64,000 bases of DNA from assembly GCA_902778105.1 (NCBI GenBank), contig CACYWN010000005.1, forward strand, positions 30,866 through 94,865, read 5' to 3'. Both the position numbers and the translations under genes were made by a program. A model generated the notes under the pieces. That model was not told where the DNA came from and did not search any database. It saw only the letters and a list, made by a program, of their open reading frames with translations. Shown piece after piece: positions 52,091 to 62,242 of the stretch. This DNA is from an uncultured Bacteroidia bacterium. Lineage in GTDB: Bacteria; Bacteroidota; Bacteroidia; Bacteroidales; UBA932. The first letter of the stretch is position 1; every line of letters begins with the position of its first letter.

Positions 52091-52246
52091 CAATTTCAAA
52101 TTGAAAGGTCACTCCCGGCTCGTGAAAGAACGAATTAATAATAATATAATTAGCTGATAATCAGTAATATATATTATCTGTTCATATTTTTTTAGATTAT
52201 TTTCGGTGCAAAATGTGCCGACTATTAAAAAAATTTATTATGTTTG
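52091..52246 (+). promoter_or_regulatory. AT-rich gdhA upstream region with promoter element and palindromes
   Basis: About 150 bases much richer in A/T than the rest of the window. It holds a CAATTT-C-AAATTG palindrome (52091-52103), CTGAT-A-ATCAG (52154-52164), and the -7 element TATGTTTG (52239-52246), which sits 30 bases before the gdhA ATG. An imperfect -33 (TGTG, 52214-52217) lies 21 bases above it. The palindromes are candidate binding sites for a nitrogen or WYL-type regulator. Confidence 0.45.
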
Positions 52247-52276
52247 TAAACGGTTAATCTTAGCAGTGTATATAAA

Positions 52277-53632
<1,356 letters not shown>

Positions 53633-53639
53633 GCGCTTC

Positions 53640-53751
53640 TGTGGCGCTTAACTCGCTAAGAATCAGCAACAAGAATAGGTATGCCCTGTGATTCGAATCA
53701 CAGGGCATACCTATTTAAAACGCTGCCAATCAGGAATATAGCCGCCACAAG
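53640..53751. repeat. Palindromic intergenic repeat, copy B
   Basis: A second copy of the element at 22058-22169, again between convergent genes (gdhA and the pectinesterase gene). The core is a perfect palindrome with 21-base arms and no loop, AATAGGTATGCCCTGTGATTC (53674-53694, first arm) and its complement (53695-53715). Outer arms TGTGGCG (53640-53646) and CGCCACA (53743-53749) match those of copy A. Probably REP-like and able to terminate both genes. Confidence 0.75.
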
Positions 53752-55518
53752 TTACCAGCCGAGGACGGCCTCGCGCGAGGAGAAGGGCGCGGCTTCCGAA
53801 TCGGTTAGGACCTTACCGGAGGCGTTATGGCCTGTGATGGCCTTCCCCGACGGGTCCACGGAGCCGTACTCACGCCAGCCGGAAGCTGCGGTGGGCGTGG
53901 ACGGGTTGGGAACCGGAGAGGTGTGCCAGCCGGCCGGAGCGATGACGGAACCCATTGTGCATCCAACGAATACGACATTGTCGTAGTAGTCCGCAGAGCC
54001 CCCGGAACGCGCCAGGTACATCTTTCCGTCGGCCACGCCATCTTCGGCCGTCAAACGGCAGTTCAGGAACACGAATCCTTTGTCGGTGACCTTGTTGATG
54101 CGGGCCTGGACAATGTAGCCGCCCGCACGGGAGCGGATTTCACAGTCCTCGAACAGACAAGCTTCGGGATAGCCCCAGATATAGTCCACGTGCCCGGCTA
54201 TCAAGGAGTTGTGTACCCATACCTTTCCCTTGCACAGGAAGGTGTCCTGCCAGGAAATCAGGGAGCAATCCTCCACTGTGAGCCGATACTGGGAGTTGAA
54301 GTAGATGGTCTCCGCCTGGCCTTTGTGTGAAGGGATGGAATACGTATTCTCGATGGTCAGGTTCTCCAGGACCAGGTTGTCGCAGCCTTCCACGAGGAAA
54401 ACGCTGCGTCCGCCGGATTTGCCGATGGACTTGCCCAAGGCGGGACGGGCCGATACGGACGCTCCGGAACCGGTCTCGTAAGAGTCATTGTTGGGGTAGG
54501 CGATGACGGTCTTCTCCCGGGACGCACCCTGGATGGTCACGTTGTTCTTATTGCGGAGGAACAGCAGTTCCCGATAGGTTCCCTCGCCAATCTCGATGGT
54601 AACGGCGTCATCCTTCCCTACCGCACGGCTGATGTGGCTCAACGCCCCCTGCACGGTGCAAAAATCGCCGGACCCGTCGGCCGCAACCTTGAACACCTTC
54701 CCGGAGGGGGCTGCCTTCACGGTGAAGGGCATGTCGTCCTTCCCTACAGCCTTGCCCGCAACAGACTCATCCACCGTCACATAATAGCTCTCACCGAAAG
54801 CAAGGGCTTCATTGTGCAACTTGATCTCCAGCGTCTTACCAACAACCCGGAAAGGGGTATAATGGACAATGCGGTACTGGTTGCTGTGGAGGGCATCCAT
54901 GAAGGTGTGGAAAGAAGAGTCATTGTTGATGGCGATCATGCCGGCGTCCGCATCGGCCCCTTTGGGGATCATCGTGCCGTCGGAGAGCATCTCCACCTTG
55001 GAGATATCGGCCAGGTCAATCCTGTCCACCAGGGTTCCGTCGCTCTTGAACACCTGCACGAGGCCGGATGTACCGAGAACAGGCGCCTTGTCGAACGGGA
55101 TGACCAGCGGGGCGTCCACGCACAGGACCGTAGCGGACGGATCCGGCGGCAAAGGCTGAGTTCCCTCCGTTTTCGCCTGGATGGGCGTACTGTAGGCCGA
55201 TGAGCCAGAAGCGTTAGTGGCGCAGACAGAGAAGGTGTATACGGTTCCTTTCTCCAGCGAGTTCACCGTACAGTTCCGGGTCTTTTCAGTATTCTCGGCT
55301 ACCGTGGTCCCGTCCTTCGCTAGTTTCCAGCCATAGGACACAGCGCCAACAACCGGGTCCCACTGGAAGGTCAGGCTCGTCTCGCCCGCCTTGTTCAGTT
55401 TCACGTTCTGCGGAACGGAAGGAACCGGCTGCTCCGGGTTCGGAGTGACCGGTTCCTCTCCTTTTCCGCAGGCGCTGACGGCGACTATCGCCATCAGGGC
55501 TGCGAATACGTTTCTCAT
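53752..55518 (-). CDS. Pectinesterase lipoprotein with fibronectin type III domain
   Basis: Demethylates pectin. The 588-residue protein starts MRNVFAALMAIVAVSAC (lipoprotein signal), then an FN3 domain (about 35-120), a middle domain of unknown type (130-270), and a pectin methylesterase beta-helix (about 280-560): FKVAADGSGDFCTVQGAL, ENTYS, SWQDTFLCKGKVW (about 420), GHVDYIWGYPEACLFEDCEI (about 445, DxIxG acid) and MYLARSGGS (about 500), where Arg is kept but the usual LGRPW is changed. The start forms TAATG with the transporter gene; longer in-frame extension is a shadow of that gene. Confidence 0.92.
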   Translation of the reverse strand: MRNVFAALMAIVAVSACGKGEEPVTPNPEQPVPSVPQNVKLNKAGETSLTFQWDPVVGAVSYGWKLAKDGTTVAENTEKTRNCTVNSLEKGTVYTFSVCATNASGSSAYSTPIQAKTEGTQPLPPDPSATVLCVDAPLVIPFDKAPVLGTSGLVQVFKSDGTLVDRIDLADISKVEMLSDGTMIPKGADADAGMIAINNDSSFHTFMDALHSNQYRIVHYTPFRVVGKTLEIKLHNEALAFGESYYVTVDESVAGKAVGKDDMPFTVKAAPSGKVFKVAADGSGDFCTVQGALSHISRAVGKDDAVTIEIGEGTYRELLFLRNKNNVTIQGASREKTVIAYPNNDSYETGSGASVSARPALGKSIGKSGGRSVFLVEGCDNLVLENLTIENTYSIPSHKGQAETIYFNSQYRLTVEDCSLISWQDTFLCKGKVWVHNSLIAGHVDYIWGYPEACLFEDCEIRSRAGGYIVQARINKVTDKGFVFLNCRLTAEDGVADGKMYLARSGGSADYYDNVVFVGCTMGSVIAPAGWHTSPVPNPSTPTAASGWREYGSVDPSGKAITGHNASGKVLTDSEAAPFSSREAVLGW

Positions 55519-56972
55519 TACACCTCGATCGGCTTGTACTTCGGCACCAGCGCCTTCATGATGGACCAGGCGATCAGGTAGGCCACACCACAGAAGCAGA
55601 ACATGATGAAGTAGCCCGCCGGCTTGCCTTCGAATCCGAGGAAGTGGAAGGCGGCTCCGGCGTTCTCGGCATAGGTGAACAGGTTGCCTGCCACCTTCTG
55701 GATGATCATGGAGCCCACGCCGCCCGCCATGGCACCGATGCCGGTGATGGTGGCGATGGTGCTCTTCGGGAACATGTCGCCGATGGTGGAGAACAGGTTC
55801 GCGCTCCAGGCCTGATGGCCCGCACCGGCGAGGCCGATGAGGATGGCCGGCCACCACGGGGAATTCAGGTTTACGCCGAGGGGCTGCGCAAACAGCGCGG
55901 CAATCGGGAAGAAGGCGAAGATAAGCATCGCAAGCATACGGCCCGCATACGGGTTCATCCCCTTCTTTTCCACGAAGATCTTGGGCAGGTAGCCGCCGAA
56001 GATGGAGATCACGGTCACGATGGCGTAGAGCGTGAAGATCAGGCCCTGGCCCAGGCCGGAAGTCGCGGGAGCGTTGAACTGGTTGCTGAAATAGGAAGGC
56101 GCCCAGAACAGGAAGAACCACCACACGCCGTCGGTGAAGAACTTGCCGGCGATGAAGGACCAGGTCTGCCTGTACTTGAAGCACTGGAGCATCGGGATGG
56201 ACTTCTCCTCGGCGAGGGCAGCCTTTTCGGCCGCCTCGGCGGCATCGTCCTGATGGATATACTCGAGCTCGGCTTCGTTCACGTGCTTGCTCGTCTCGGG
56301 CTTGTCGTACATGAAGGCCCAGAAGAACATCCAGATGAAGCCCAGGCCGCCGATGATGATGAAGGCCCACTCCCAGCCGAACTTGACGGCCAGCGGCGGG
56401 ATCAGCAGCGGAGCGGCCAGCGCGCCCACGGAGGCGCCGGCATTGAAGATGGAGGTCGCGAAGGCGCGGTCCTTCTTCGGGAAATACTCGGCCGTCACCT
56501 TGATGGCCGCCGGGAAGTTGCCGGATTCACCGAGGGCGAGGATGCCCCGGCACAGGAGGAACAGGTACACGGAAGTCGTTGACACGGCCAGGGCGGCTTT
56601 GCTGCCGACCTCCACGGCACGCATCGCGGCCACGCTGTCCAGGCCGGTCAGATGGGCGGTCGCCCAGCCGCAGGCGGCATGGAGGCACGCGCCGGCGGAC
56701 CATACGCCGATGGAGATCAGGTAACCCTTCTTGGTACCCATCCAGTCCACAAATTTGCCGGCGAACAGGCAGCAGATGGCGTAGAAGATGGAGAAGAACG
56801 AAGTGATGGTACCGTAATTGGCATCGGTCCAATGGAATTCCGGCTTGATAAACTCCTCGTACGTGAGGGACAGGACCTGGCGGTCCAGGTAGTTGACCGT
56901 CGTTGCCACGAAGAGCAGCGAACACAGCCACCAGCGCCAGTTGGTCATCAGTTTTTTCTGTGTTTCACCCAT
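55518..56972 (-). CDS. Hexuronate MFS transporter (ExuT-like)
   Basis: A 484-residue major facilitator protein of the anion:cation symporter group with 12 membrane helices. NYLDRQVLSLTYEEFIKPEF and GKFVDWMGTKKGYLISIGVW are the conserved opening, and GNFPAAIKVTAEYFPKKDRAFA the family motif after helix 4. It brings galacturonate or glucuronate released by the pectinases into the cytoplasm. A cytoplasmic loop of about 45 residues (235-280) is longer than in E. coli ExuT. It lies between uxaB and the pectinesterase gene. Confidence 0.93.
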   Translation of the reverse strand: MGETQKKLMTNWRWWLCSLLFVATTVNYLDRQVLSLTYEEFIKPEFHWTDANYGTITSFFSIFYAICCLFAGKFVDWMGTKKGYLISIGVWSAGACLHAACGWATAHLTGLDSVAAMRAVEVGSKAALAVSTTSVYLFLLCRGILALGESGNFPAAIKVTAEYFPKKDRAFATSIFNAGASVGALAAPLLIPPLAVKFGWEWAFIIIGGLGFIWMFFWAFMYDKPETSKHVNEAELEYIHQDDAAEAAEKAALAEEKSIPMLQCFKYRQTWSFIAGKFFTDGVWWFFLFWAPSYFSNQFNAPATSGLGQGLIFTLYAIVTVISIFGGYLPKIFVEKKGMNPYAGRMLAMLIFAFFPIAALFAQPLGVNLNSPWWPAILIGLAGAGHQAWSANLFSTIGDMFPKSTIATITGIGAMAGGVGSMIIQKVAGNLFTYAENAGAAFHFLGFEGKPAGYFIMFCFCGVAYLIAWSIMKALVPKYKPIEV

Positions 56973-56987
56973 ATCTTGTCAGATTTT

Positions 56988-57027
56988 AGATTTCTCCACT
57001 TCGCTACGCTTCGGTCGAAATGACAGA
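56988..57027. repeat. REP-like sequence overlapping the end of uxaB
   Basis: CTCCACTTCGCTACGCTTCG with GGTCGAAATGACAGA following. This resembles a dispersed sequence I have seen at many intergenic sites of Bacteroidetes and other genomes (CATTTCGACCGAAGCG...AGTGGAG). It supplies the last eight codons and stop of uxaB. Recognition is from memory. Confidence 0.45.
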
Positions 57028-58455
57028 ACGGACGGCAGCGCGCATTCCCTCGGCCTGGATCAGGGCCAGGTCGGCGCACAGAAGGTCAGTGAGACCCGGG
57101 ATGGCATTGAGGTCCTCGCCCCAGATGAACTCGTCGGCCAGGACGCCCTCGGCCACCTTGCGTACATCTCCGGTCGCCCAGAGGTCCTTCAGGAGCTGCA
57201 TGATCTTCGGGTCGTCGTTCGGGACGATCTCGTCCTCTCCCCGCTTGCCGCCCTTGTAGTAGGTGCAGATGGCGGCGAGGCCCAGGACGATGCCCTTGGG
57301 GAGTTCGCCCTTGCGCTCGAGATAGGTCTTGAGACCAGGCAGGTCGCGCGTCTTGAACTTCGGGAAGGAATTGAGCATGATGCTCGTCACGAAATGCTTC
57401 ACGAACGGGTTGCGGAAGCGTTCCATCACGTCGCAGCCGAACTTCTCGAGTTCTTCTTTCGGGAGATTGCAGGTCGGGAGGAGTTCCTCGAACATGACCT
57501 TCTTCACGAACGGGCCCACTTCGGGATCCTCGCAGCACTCTTTCACGGTGTTCAGGCCGCTCAGATAGCCCACGGGCGACAGAACGGTGTGGGGACCGTT
57601 CAGCAGCGTCACCTTCCGCTCGTGATAAGGGGCCTCGGACGGCACGAATAGCACGTGCAGGGCAGCCTTGTCGGCCGGGAACTCGGCGGCAACTTCCTGC
57701 GGCGCCTCAATCACCCACAGGTGGAAGATCTCGGCCTTGTCCAGCAGATGGTCGTCATAACCCACGCGCTCGCAAAGCTGGGCGGCGGTGTCGCGCGGAT
57801 AACCCGGAACAATGCGGTCCACGAGCGTCGAATACACACCGCAAGCCGTCTCGAACCAATTCCGGAAACCTTCTCCCAGATTCCACAGGTCGATATACTG
57901 GCGGATGCACTCCTTCAGGTGCTTGCCGTTTTCGAAGATAAGCTCGCACGGGAAAATGATGAATCCCTTGTCCATCGCACCGTTGAAGTACTGATACCGA
58001 TGGTACAGCAGCTGCGTGAGTTTGCCGGGGTAGGACGCGGCGGGAGCATCGTCCAGCTTGCAGGCCGGATCGAAGGCGATGCCCGCCTCCGTCGTGTTGG
58101 AGATGACAAAGCGCATCTGAGGCTGTTCGGCCAGTTTCAGGTAGGCCTGGAAGTCCTCATAAGGGTTGATACCCCGGCTGATAACGTCGATGAGGTCCAC
58201 GCTGTCCACGGGCTGGCCGTCCTGCAGGCCCTGGAGGTTCAGATGATACAGGCCGTCCTGCTCGTTGAGCCAGCCGACCATGCCCTTCTCGATGGGCTGG
58301 ACCACCACTACGGAGCCGTTGAAGTCCGTCTTCTGGTTGGTCTTCCAGATGATCCACTCGATGAACGCCCGGAGGAAGTTTCCTTCGCCGAATTGGATGA
58401 CCTTTTCGGTGTACTGCTTCGCCTGCGGGGCGGAAGTTCTGTTCAGTCTTTCCAT
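57004..58455 (-). CDS. uxaB: Tagaturonate reductase (altronate oxidoreductase)
   Basis: NAD-dependent interconversion of tagaturonate and altronate, second step of galacturonate breakdown. The 483-residue long-chain mannitol dehydrogenase-type protein has VIQFGEGNFLRAFIEWII, SNTTEAGIAFDPACKLDDAP, FPGKLTQLL-like SYPGKLTQLLYHRY, and HVLFVPSEAPYHERKVTLLNGPHT with catalytic Lys/His region. Length equals the E. coli enzyme. The final residues RSVISTEA and stop come from a REP-like sequence, so the C-terminal tail is unlikely to be conserved. Confidence 0.94.
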   Translation of the reverse strand: MERLNRTSAPQAKQYTEKVIQFGEGNFLRAFIEWIIWKTNQKTDFNGSVVVVQPIEKGMVGWLNEQDGLYHLNLQGLQDGQPVDSVDLIDVISRGINPYEDFQAYLKLAEQPQMRFVISNTTEAGIAFDPACKLDDAPAASYPGKLTQLLYHRYQYFNGAMDKGFIIFPCELIFENGKHLKECIRQYIDLWNLGEGFRNWFETACGVYSTLVDRIVPGYPRDTAAQLCERVGYDDHLLDKAEIFHLWVIEAPQEVAAEFPADKAALHVLFVPSEAPYHERKVTLLNGPHTVLSPVGYLSGLNTVKECCEDPEVGPFVKKVMFEELLPTCNLPKEELEKFGCDVMERFRNPFVKHFVTSIMLNSFPKFKTRDLPGLKTYLERKGELPKGIVLGLAAICTYYKGGKRGEDEIVPNDDPKIMQLLKDLWATGDVRKVAEGVLADEFIWGEDLNAIPGLTDLLCADLALIQAEGMRAAVRSVISTEA

Positions 58456-58473
58456 ATTGTATTGATTAATAGT

Positions 58474-60708
58474 TTATTCGCTTTCTGTAACGACGACCAG
58501 GATGACCGCCTGTTCCTTGTTCTTTTGCTTGATGGTGTATTCCACTCCCTTCTCCAATGCAATCACTCCGGAGTCGGCATAAGCATCGAAAGGCGTGTCG
58601 AAAACCGTCGCTGTACCGCCGGCGGGAATCAGCTGCATCTGAGCCGCCGTATCCGCTTCCTTCCTGCGGGCGGAATAGAACTGGATGGTCGAGTTCAGCG
58701 TGCCGGAAGTGGTAAAGGTGATATAACCGCTGCTGTCCATCTTGAAACCGCGCTGATAGGTGGTTCCGTCAATGATGAACGGTCCGTTGTATTTGTCCGA
58801 GGCGGGATTGCGGAAATCCGCGGCCGAAGTGGAATATGTGAAATACGTGCTGCCGGACTTCCCGTCCACCGTGGAAACCACCGAGGCGGAATCGTTCATA
58901 CAGATGACATACGTATGGGCCCCGGAGGGATCGTCCGGGTCCTCGGGATCGTCCGGATCCGGATCTACGGGATCGTCCGAACCGTTGAAGTCCGTAATGC
59001 CGCCGTTGTTCACGGCGACGGGGGCTTCCGTCCAGCCGAGCTTGCCGTAACCGGCACCGCCACGGACCACCTCGGGCACATCTTCGGCCGGGGTGACGAC
59101 ATAGCTGTACGCCGGCTTGAAATCGGCATAGGTGAGCGGCGTGATGGTCTCTCCGCCGTAGGACTTGTACTTGACATTCGTCAGCGGATACGGGTCCTTC
59201 GCCTTGGCCGGACGGTTCACGAAGACATCCTGCGTCGCATACAGATACCCGGCCACGGAGCCCTGGAGGTTGGACTCGTTGCTCTCCTTGGCGGGATAGG
59301 TGCAGATGTCGGTCGGGAGCTGGACGCTGTCGAAGTAGTTGTACTCCACCAGGACCTTTGCGCCATAGGCCGAGCCTACGCCGTAAGTCGTACAACCGTC
59401 GAAGAGGTTGTTGTATACGTGAGCCTTGCCATAACGCACGCGCGGATGGCGCGAACTGGACTGGTCGAACCAGTTGTGATGGAAGGTCGCGGTGATGGCG
59501 ACATCGGCCAACGCGCTGTTGGAATGGCCCACCAGGCAGGACTTCTGGGTCTTGATGAACCGGCACCAGCTCACGGTCACGTTCTTGGACTCGTGGGTGA
59601 TGTCGCAGGAACCGTCTTCGTAGTCCTTGGTCTGGTTGAGGGAGGTGAAGGTGCAATGGTCCACCCACACGCCGTCGCAATCCTGCATGGACACGGCATC
59701 GGCCCCATTGTTGGCCTTCGGTTGCTGGAAGTTGATGTTCCGGATGATGATGTTGCTGGCCCGAACACAGAAGATGCCGATCCGGTCCATGACGAAACCG
59801 TCGGTCCCGTAGAAGCTCAGGTTGGAGACCTCCTTGACGTCGAACCAGGGATGTGCTTCGGAGAAATCGCGGCCGTCATCCGGCTTGAAAGTTCCGCTGA
59901 GCCAGATGGTTACAGGCGTATGGTCACCATTCTTCTCGGCCTTGGTCCTGGTCAGGAGCCAAGTCTGCAGGGCCTTGCCGCTGTTAAAATGGAGGACATT
60001 GGCCGACGTGGCCGCATCGCCGCCGGTCACGCCCGTGGCATAGCCGTACAGTTTGTCCAGCGGCACGTCCCCAGTTTCCGGAAGTGTCTCCGAAACGGGC
60101 TCTGCAGGCTTCTCTGCCGCTTCCTGTTCCACGGTTACCGACTCGGAACCGGCCTCGTTGGTGAAGGTAATCGTCCCGGCCCTGGGTTCATCGGCCTCAT
60201 TGGCTGTGACCGTGAACTGGAACGTCGATTCTTCCAGGCCACGGGTAGAGACGGCCTGGATCCAATCCACAGACGAAGCAGCCGTCACACCAGAATTAGC
60301 CTTCACTACGATGGAGAGGGTCTCCCCTTCCGCCGGAACGGTATAAGCCAGGGTGGAAAGGATCAGGGCTCCCTTCTGCTTTTGGGTAACGGCGATGGTA
60401 GCCGAAACAGACTCACTCTTGACCGTCAGCGTAGCCGAACGTCCGTCATACCCTTCATTTGACGCAGCGGAAACTTGGATTTCCACCTTTCCGGCCGCAC
60501 CGGAAGCCGGGCTCACCGTGACCCAGTCCGCATCGGACGAAACGGTCCACGCAAGTGCTGACGTAAAGGAAACGGTCTGCGTCCCACCCGCCTCGGAATA
60601 GGTCAGCGAAGACGGGGAAAGGGAACTGATGGACGCAGGCTGTTCCTTGCCCTGGCACGCAAGGGCCAGGACAGAGGTCAGCAGCATGATGAATGACCGG
60701 ATTCTCAT
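58474..60708 (-). CDS. Pectate lyase (PL1) lipoprotein with two BACON domains
   Basis: A 744-residue surface or periplasmic enzyme cleaving polygalacturonate by beta-elimination. Signal MRIRSFIMLLTSVLALAC; BACON domains at about 25-112 (WTVSSDADWVTVSPASGAAG) and 113-200 (AASSVDWIQAVSTRGLEES); PL1 beta-helix about 210-520 with DGVWVDHCTF (about 350) and the catalytic SSRHPRVRYGKAHVYNNLF (about 418-436). A Pro/Asp-rich linker (about 578-594) leads to a C-terminal beta domain of about 120 residues that I cannot name. It lies 4 bases downstream of uxaA. Confidence 0.92.
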   Translation of the reverse strand: MRIRSFIMLLTSVLALACQGKEQPASISSLSPSSLTYSEAGGTQTVSFTSALAWTVSSDADWVTVSPASGAAGKVEIQVSAASNEGYDGRSATLTVKSESVSATIAVTQKQKGALILSTLAYTVPAEGETLSIVVKANSGVTAASSVDWIQAVSTRGLEESTFQFTVTANEADEPRAGTITFTNEAGSESVTVEQEAAEKPAEPVSETLPETGDVPLDKLYGYATGVTGGDAATSANVLHFNSGKALQTWLLTRTKAEKNGDHTPVTIWLSGTFKPDDGRDFSEAHPWFDVKEVSNLSFYGTDGFVMDRIGIFCVRASNIIIRNINFQQPKANNGADAVSMQDCDGVWVDHCTFTSLNQTKDYEDGSCDITHESKNVTVSWCRFIKTQKSCLVGHSNSALADVAITATFHHNWFDQSSSRHPRVRYGKAHVYNNLFDGCTTYGVGSAYGAKVLVEYNYFDSVQLPTDICTYPAKESNESNLQGSVAGYLYATQDVFVNRPAKAKDPYPLTNVKYKSYGGETITPLTYADFKPAYSYVVTPAEDVPEVVRGGAGYGKLGWTEAPVAVNNGGITDFNGSDDPVDPDPDDPEDPDDPSGAHTYVICMNDSASVVSTVDGKSGSTYFTYSTSAADFRNPASDKYNGPFIIDGTTYQRGFKMDSSGYITFTTSGTLNSTIQFYSARRKEADTAAQMQLIPAGGTATVFDTPFDAYADSGVIALEKGVEYTIKQKNKEQAVILVVVTESE

Positions 60709-60712
60709 CTCA

Positions 60713-62242
60713 CTACAAGGTTACGCCACTCTTGAAGATCGCGATCTCGCGCCAGCCGTTCTTTTCGTTGTTCACCGGGGAGCCGGAGGCAGCGGCGAGA
60801 ACGAAGTCGATGAAGCGGGCGGAAACGTCCGCCATCGGTTCACCCTCCGCGAGAACGCCGGCGTTGAAGTCGATCCAGTTGCCCTTCTTCTCGAACAGGG
60901 GCGTGTTGGTGGAAATCTTCATCGTGGGGACAAAACTCCCGAACGGCGTGCCGCGGCCGGTGGTGAACAGGACGATCTGGCAGCCGGAGGCGGCCAGGGC
61001 CGTGGAGGCCACGAGGTCGTTGCCCGGGGCGCTGAGGAGGTTGAGTCCCTTGACACTCAGGCGCTCGCCGTATTTCAGGACGCCGCGGACGATGCTCTTT
61101 CCGCACTTCTGGGTGCAGCCGAGGGATTTTTCCTCCAGGGTGGAGATGCCACCGGCCTTGTTGCCCGGCGAGGGGTTCTCGTAAACCGGCATCCCCTGTT
61201 TCATGAAGTACTCCTTGAAGTCGTTGATCAAATGGACTGTCTTATCGAAAGTTGCCACATCCTGGCAACGGTTCATCAGAATCGTCTCCGCGCCGAACAT
61301 CTCGGGAACCTCGGTCAGGACGGTTGTGCCGCCCTGGGCAACGATCCAATCGGAGAAGACACCGAGAAGCGGGTTCGCCGTGATGCCGCTGAGGCCGTCG
61401 GAACCGCCGCACTTGAGGCCGACGCGGAGTTCCGACACCGGAACGTCCTCGCGCTCGTCCTTCGAGCAGACGGCAAAGATCTCACGGAGCTGCTGCAAGC
61501 CGTATTCGATTTCGTCGTCCACCTTCTGGGTGACGAACATCCGCACGCGGCTTTCATCGACCGGGCCCACCAGTTCACGGAAGGCATCCAGCTGGTTGTT
61601 CTCGCATCCGAGCGAAACCACCAGCACGCCGCCTGCGTTGGGGTGGTGCACCATGTCGGCAAGGACGGTACGGGTATTCTCATGGTCCGCGCCCAGCTGG
61701 GAGCAGCCGTAGTTATGCGGGAAAGCGACGACGGCGTCGACACTCCCCTCCTTCCCGGCAATCTCCGCCTTGAAGCGTTCCACAATGGTCTGGCAGATGC
61801 CGTTCACGCAGCCCACGTTGGGGATGACCCAGATCTGGTTGCGCACGCCCACCTGTCCGTCGGTCCGGCGGAATCCTTTAAACGTAACTGTCTTTTGACC
61901 TCCGCGGACTAAAACTTTTTCCGGCTGAAGAATGCCGGAAAAAGTTTTGTCCGACTCCGGTCTGGTAAAAGACGGTTCGTACTTGTACTCCAGCAGACCT
62001 TCCAGGTTGGTCTTGACACAGGTATGGTCCACCATCGTGCCGGCAGCCGCATCGCGTGTCACGTGCCCGATCGGGAAGCCGTACTTAATGACGTTCTCCC
62101 CTGCCTTGAGGTCCTTCAGGACAATTTTATGTCCTCGTGGAATGTCCATCGACAGGGTCATGCCTTCCACGACCTCGCCCTTCACGAGATCCTGCAACGC
62201 GACCGCCACATTGTCCGACGGATTGATCTTGATGTACTTCAT
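60713..62242 (-). CDS. uxaA: Altronate dehydratase
   Basis: Dehydrates D-altronate to 2-keto-3-deoxygluconate, third step of galacturonate breakdown; iron-dependent. The 509-residue protein has the N-terminal SAF domain (residues 8-75, KYIKINPSDNVAVALQDLV) joined to the UxaA dehydratase domain: GFRRTDGQVGVRNQIWVIP, FPHNYGCSQLGADHENT, VSLGCENNQ, GLKCGGSDGLSGITANP and GRGTPFGSFVPTMKISTN. Length and domain order match E. coli UxaA. Starts at a TAATG junction with uxaC. Confidence 0.95.
   Translation of the reverse strand: MKYIKINPSDNVAVALQDLVKGEVVEGMTLSMDIPRGHKIVLKDLKAGENVIKYGFPIGHVTRDAAAGTMVDHTCVKTNLEGLLEYKYEPSFTRPESDKTFSGILQPEKVLVRGGQKTVTFKGFRRTDGQVGVRNQIWVIPNVGCVNGICQTIVERFKAEIAGKEGSVDAVVAFPHNYGCSQLGADHENTRTVLADMVHHPNAGGVLVVSLGCENNQLDAFRELVGPVDESRVRMFVTQKVDDEIEYGLQQLREIFAVCSKDEREDVPVSELRVGLKCGGSDGLSGITANPLLGVFSDWIVAQGGTTVLTEVPEMFGAETILMNRCQDVATFDKTVHLINDFKEYFMKQGMPVYENPSPGNKAGGISTLEEKSLGCTQKCGKSIVRGVLKYGERLSVKGLNLLSAPGNDLVASTALAASGCQIVLFTTGRGTPFGSFVPTMKISTNTPLFEKKGNWIDFNAGVLAEGEPMADVSARFIDFVLAAASGSPVNNEKNGWREIAIFKSGVTL

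Noticed and set aside
53752-56370. An 872-codon minus-strand frame covering the pectinesterase and extending upstream
   Set aside because: Only the last 588 codons from the ATG at 55518 encode a lipoprotein signal and known domains; the upstream part is out of frame with, and antiparallel in codon use to, the ExuT-like gene it overlaps.
57655-60462. A 935-codon plus-strand open frame over uxaB and the pectate lyase gene
   Set aside because: Antisense to genes with clear catalytic motifs; no start signals and no recognisable protein features.
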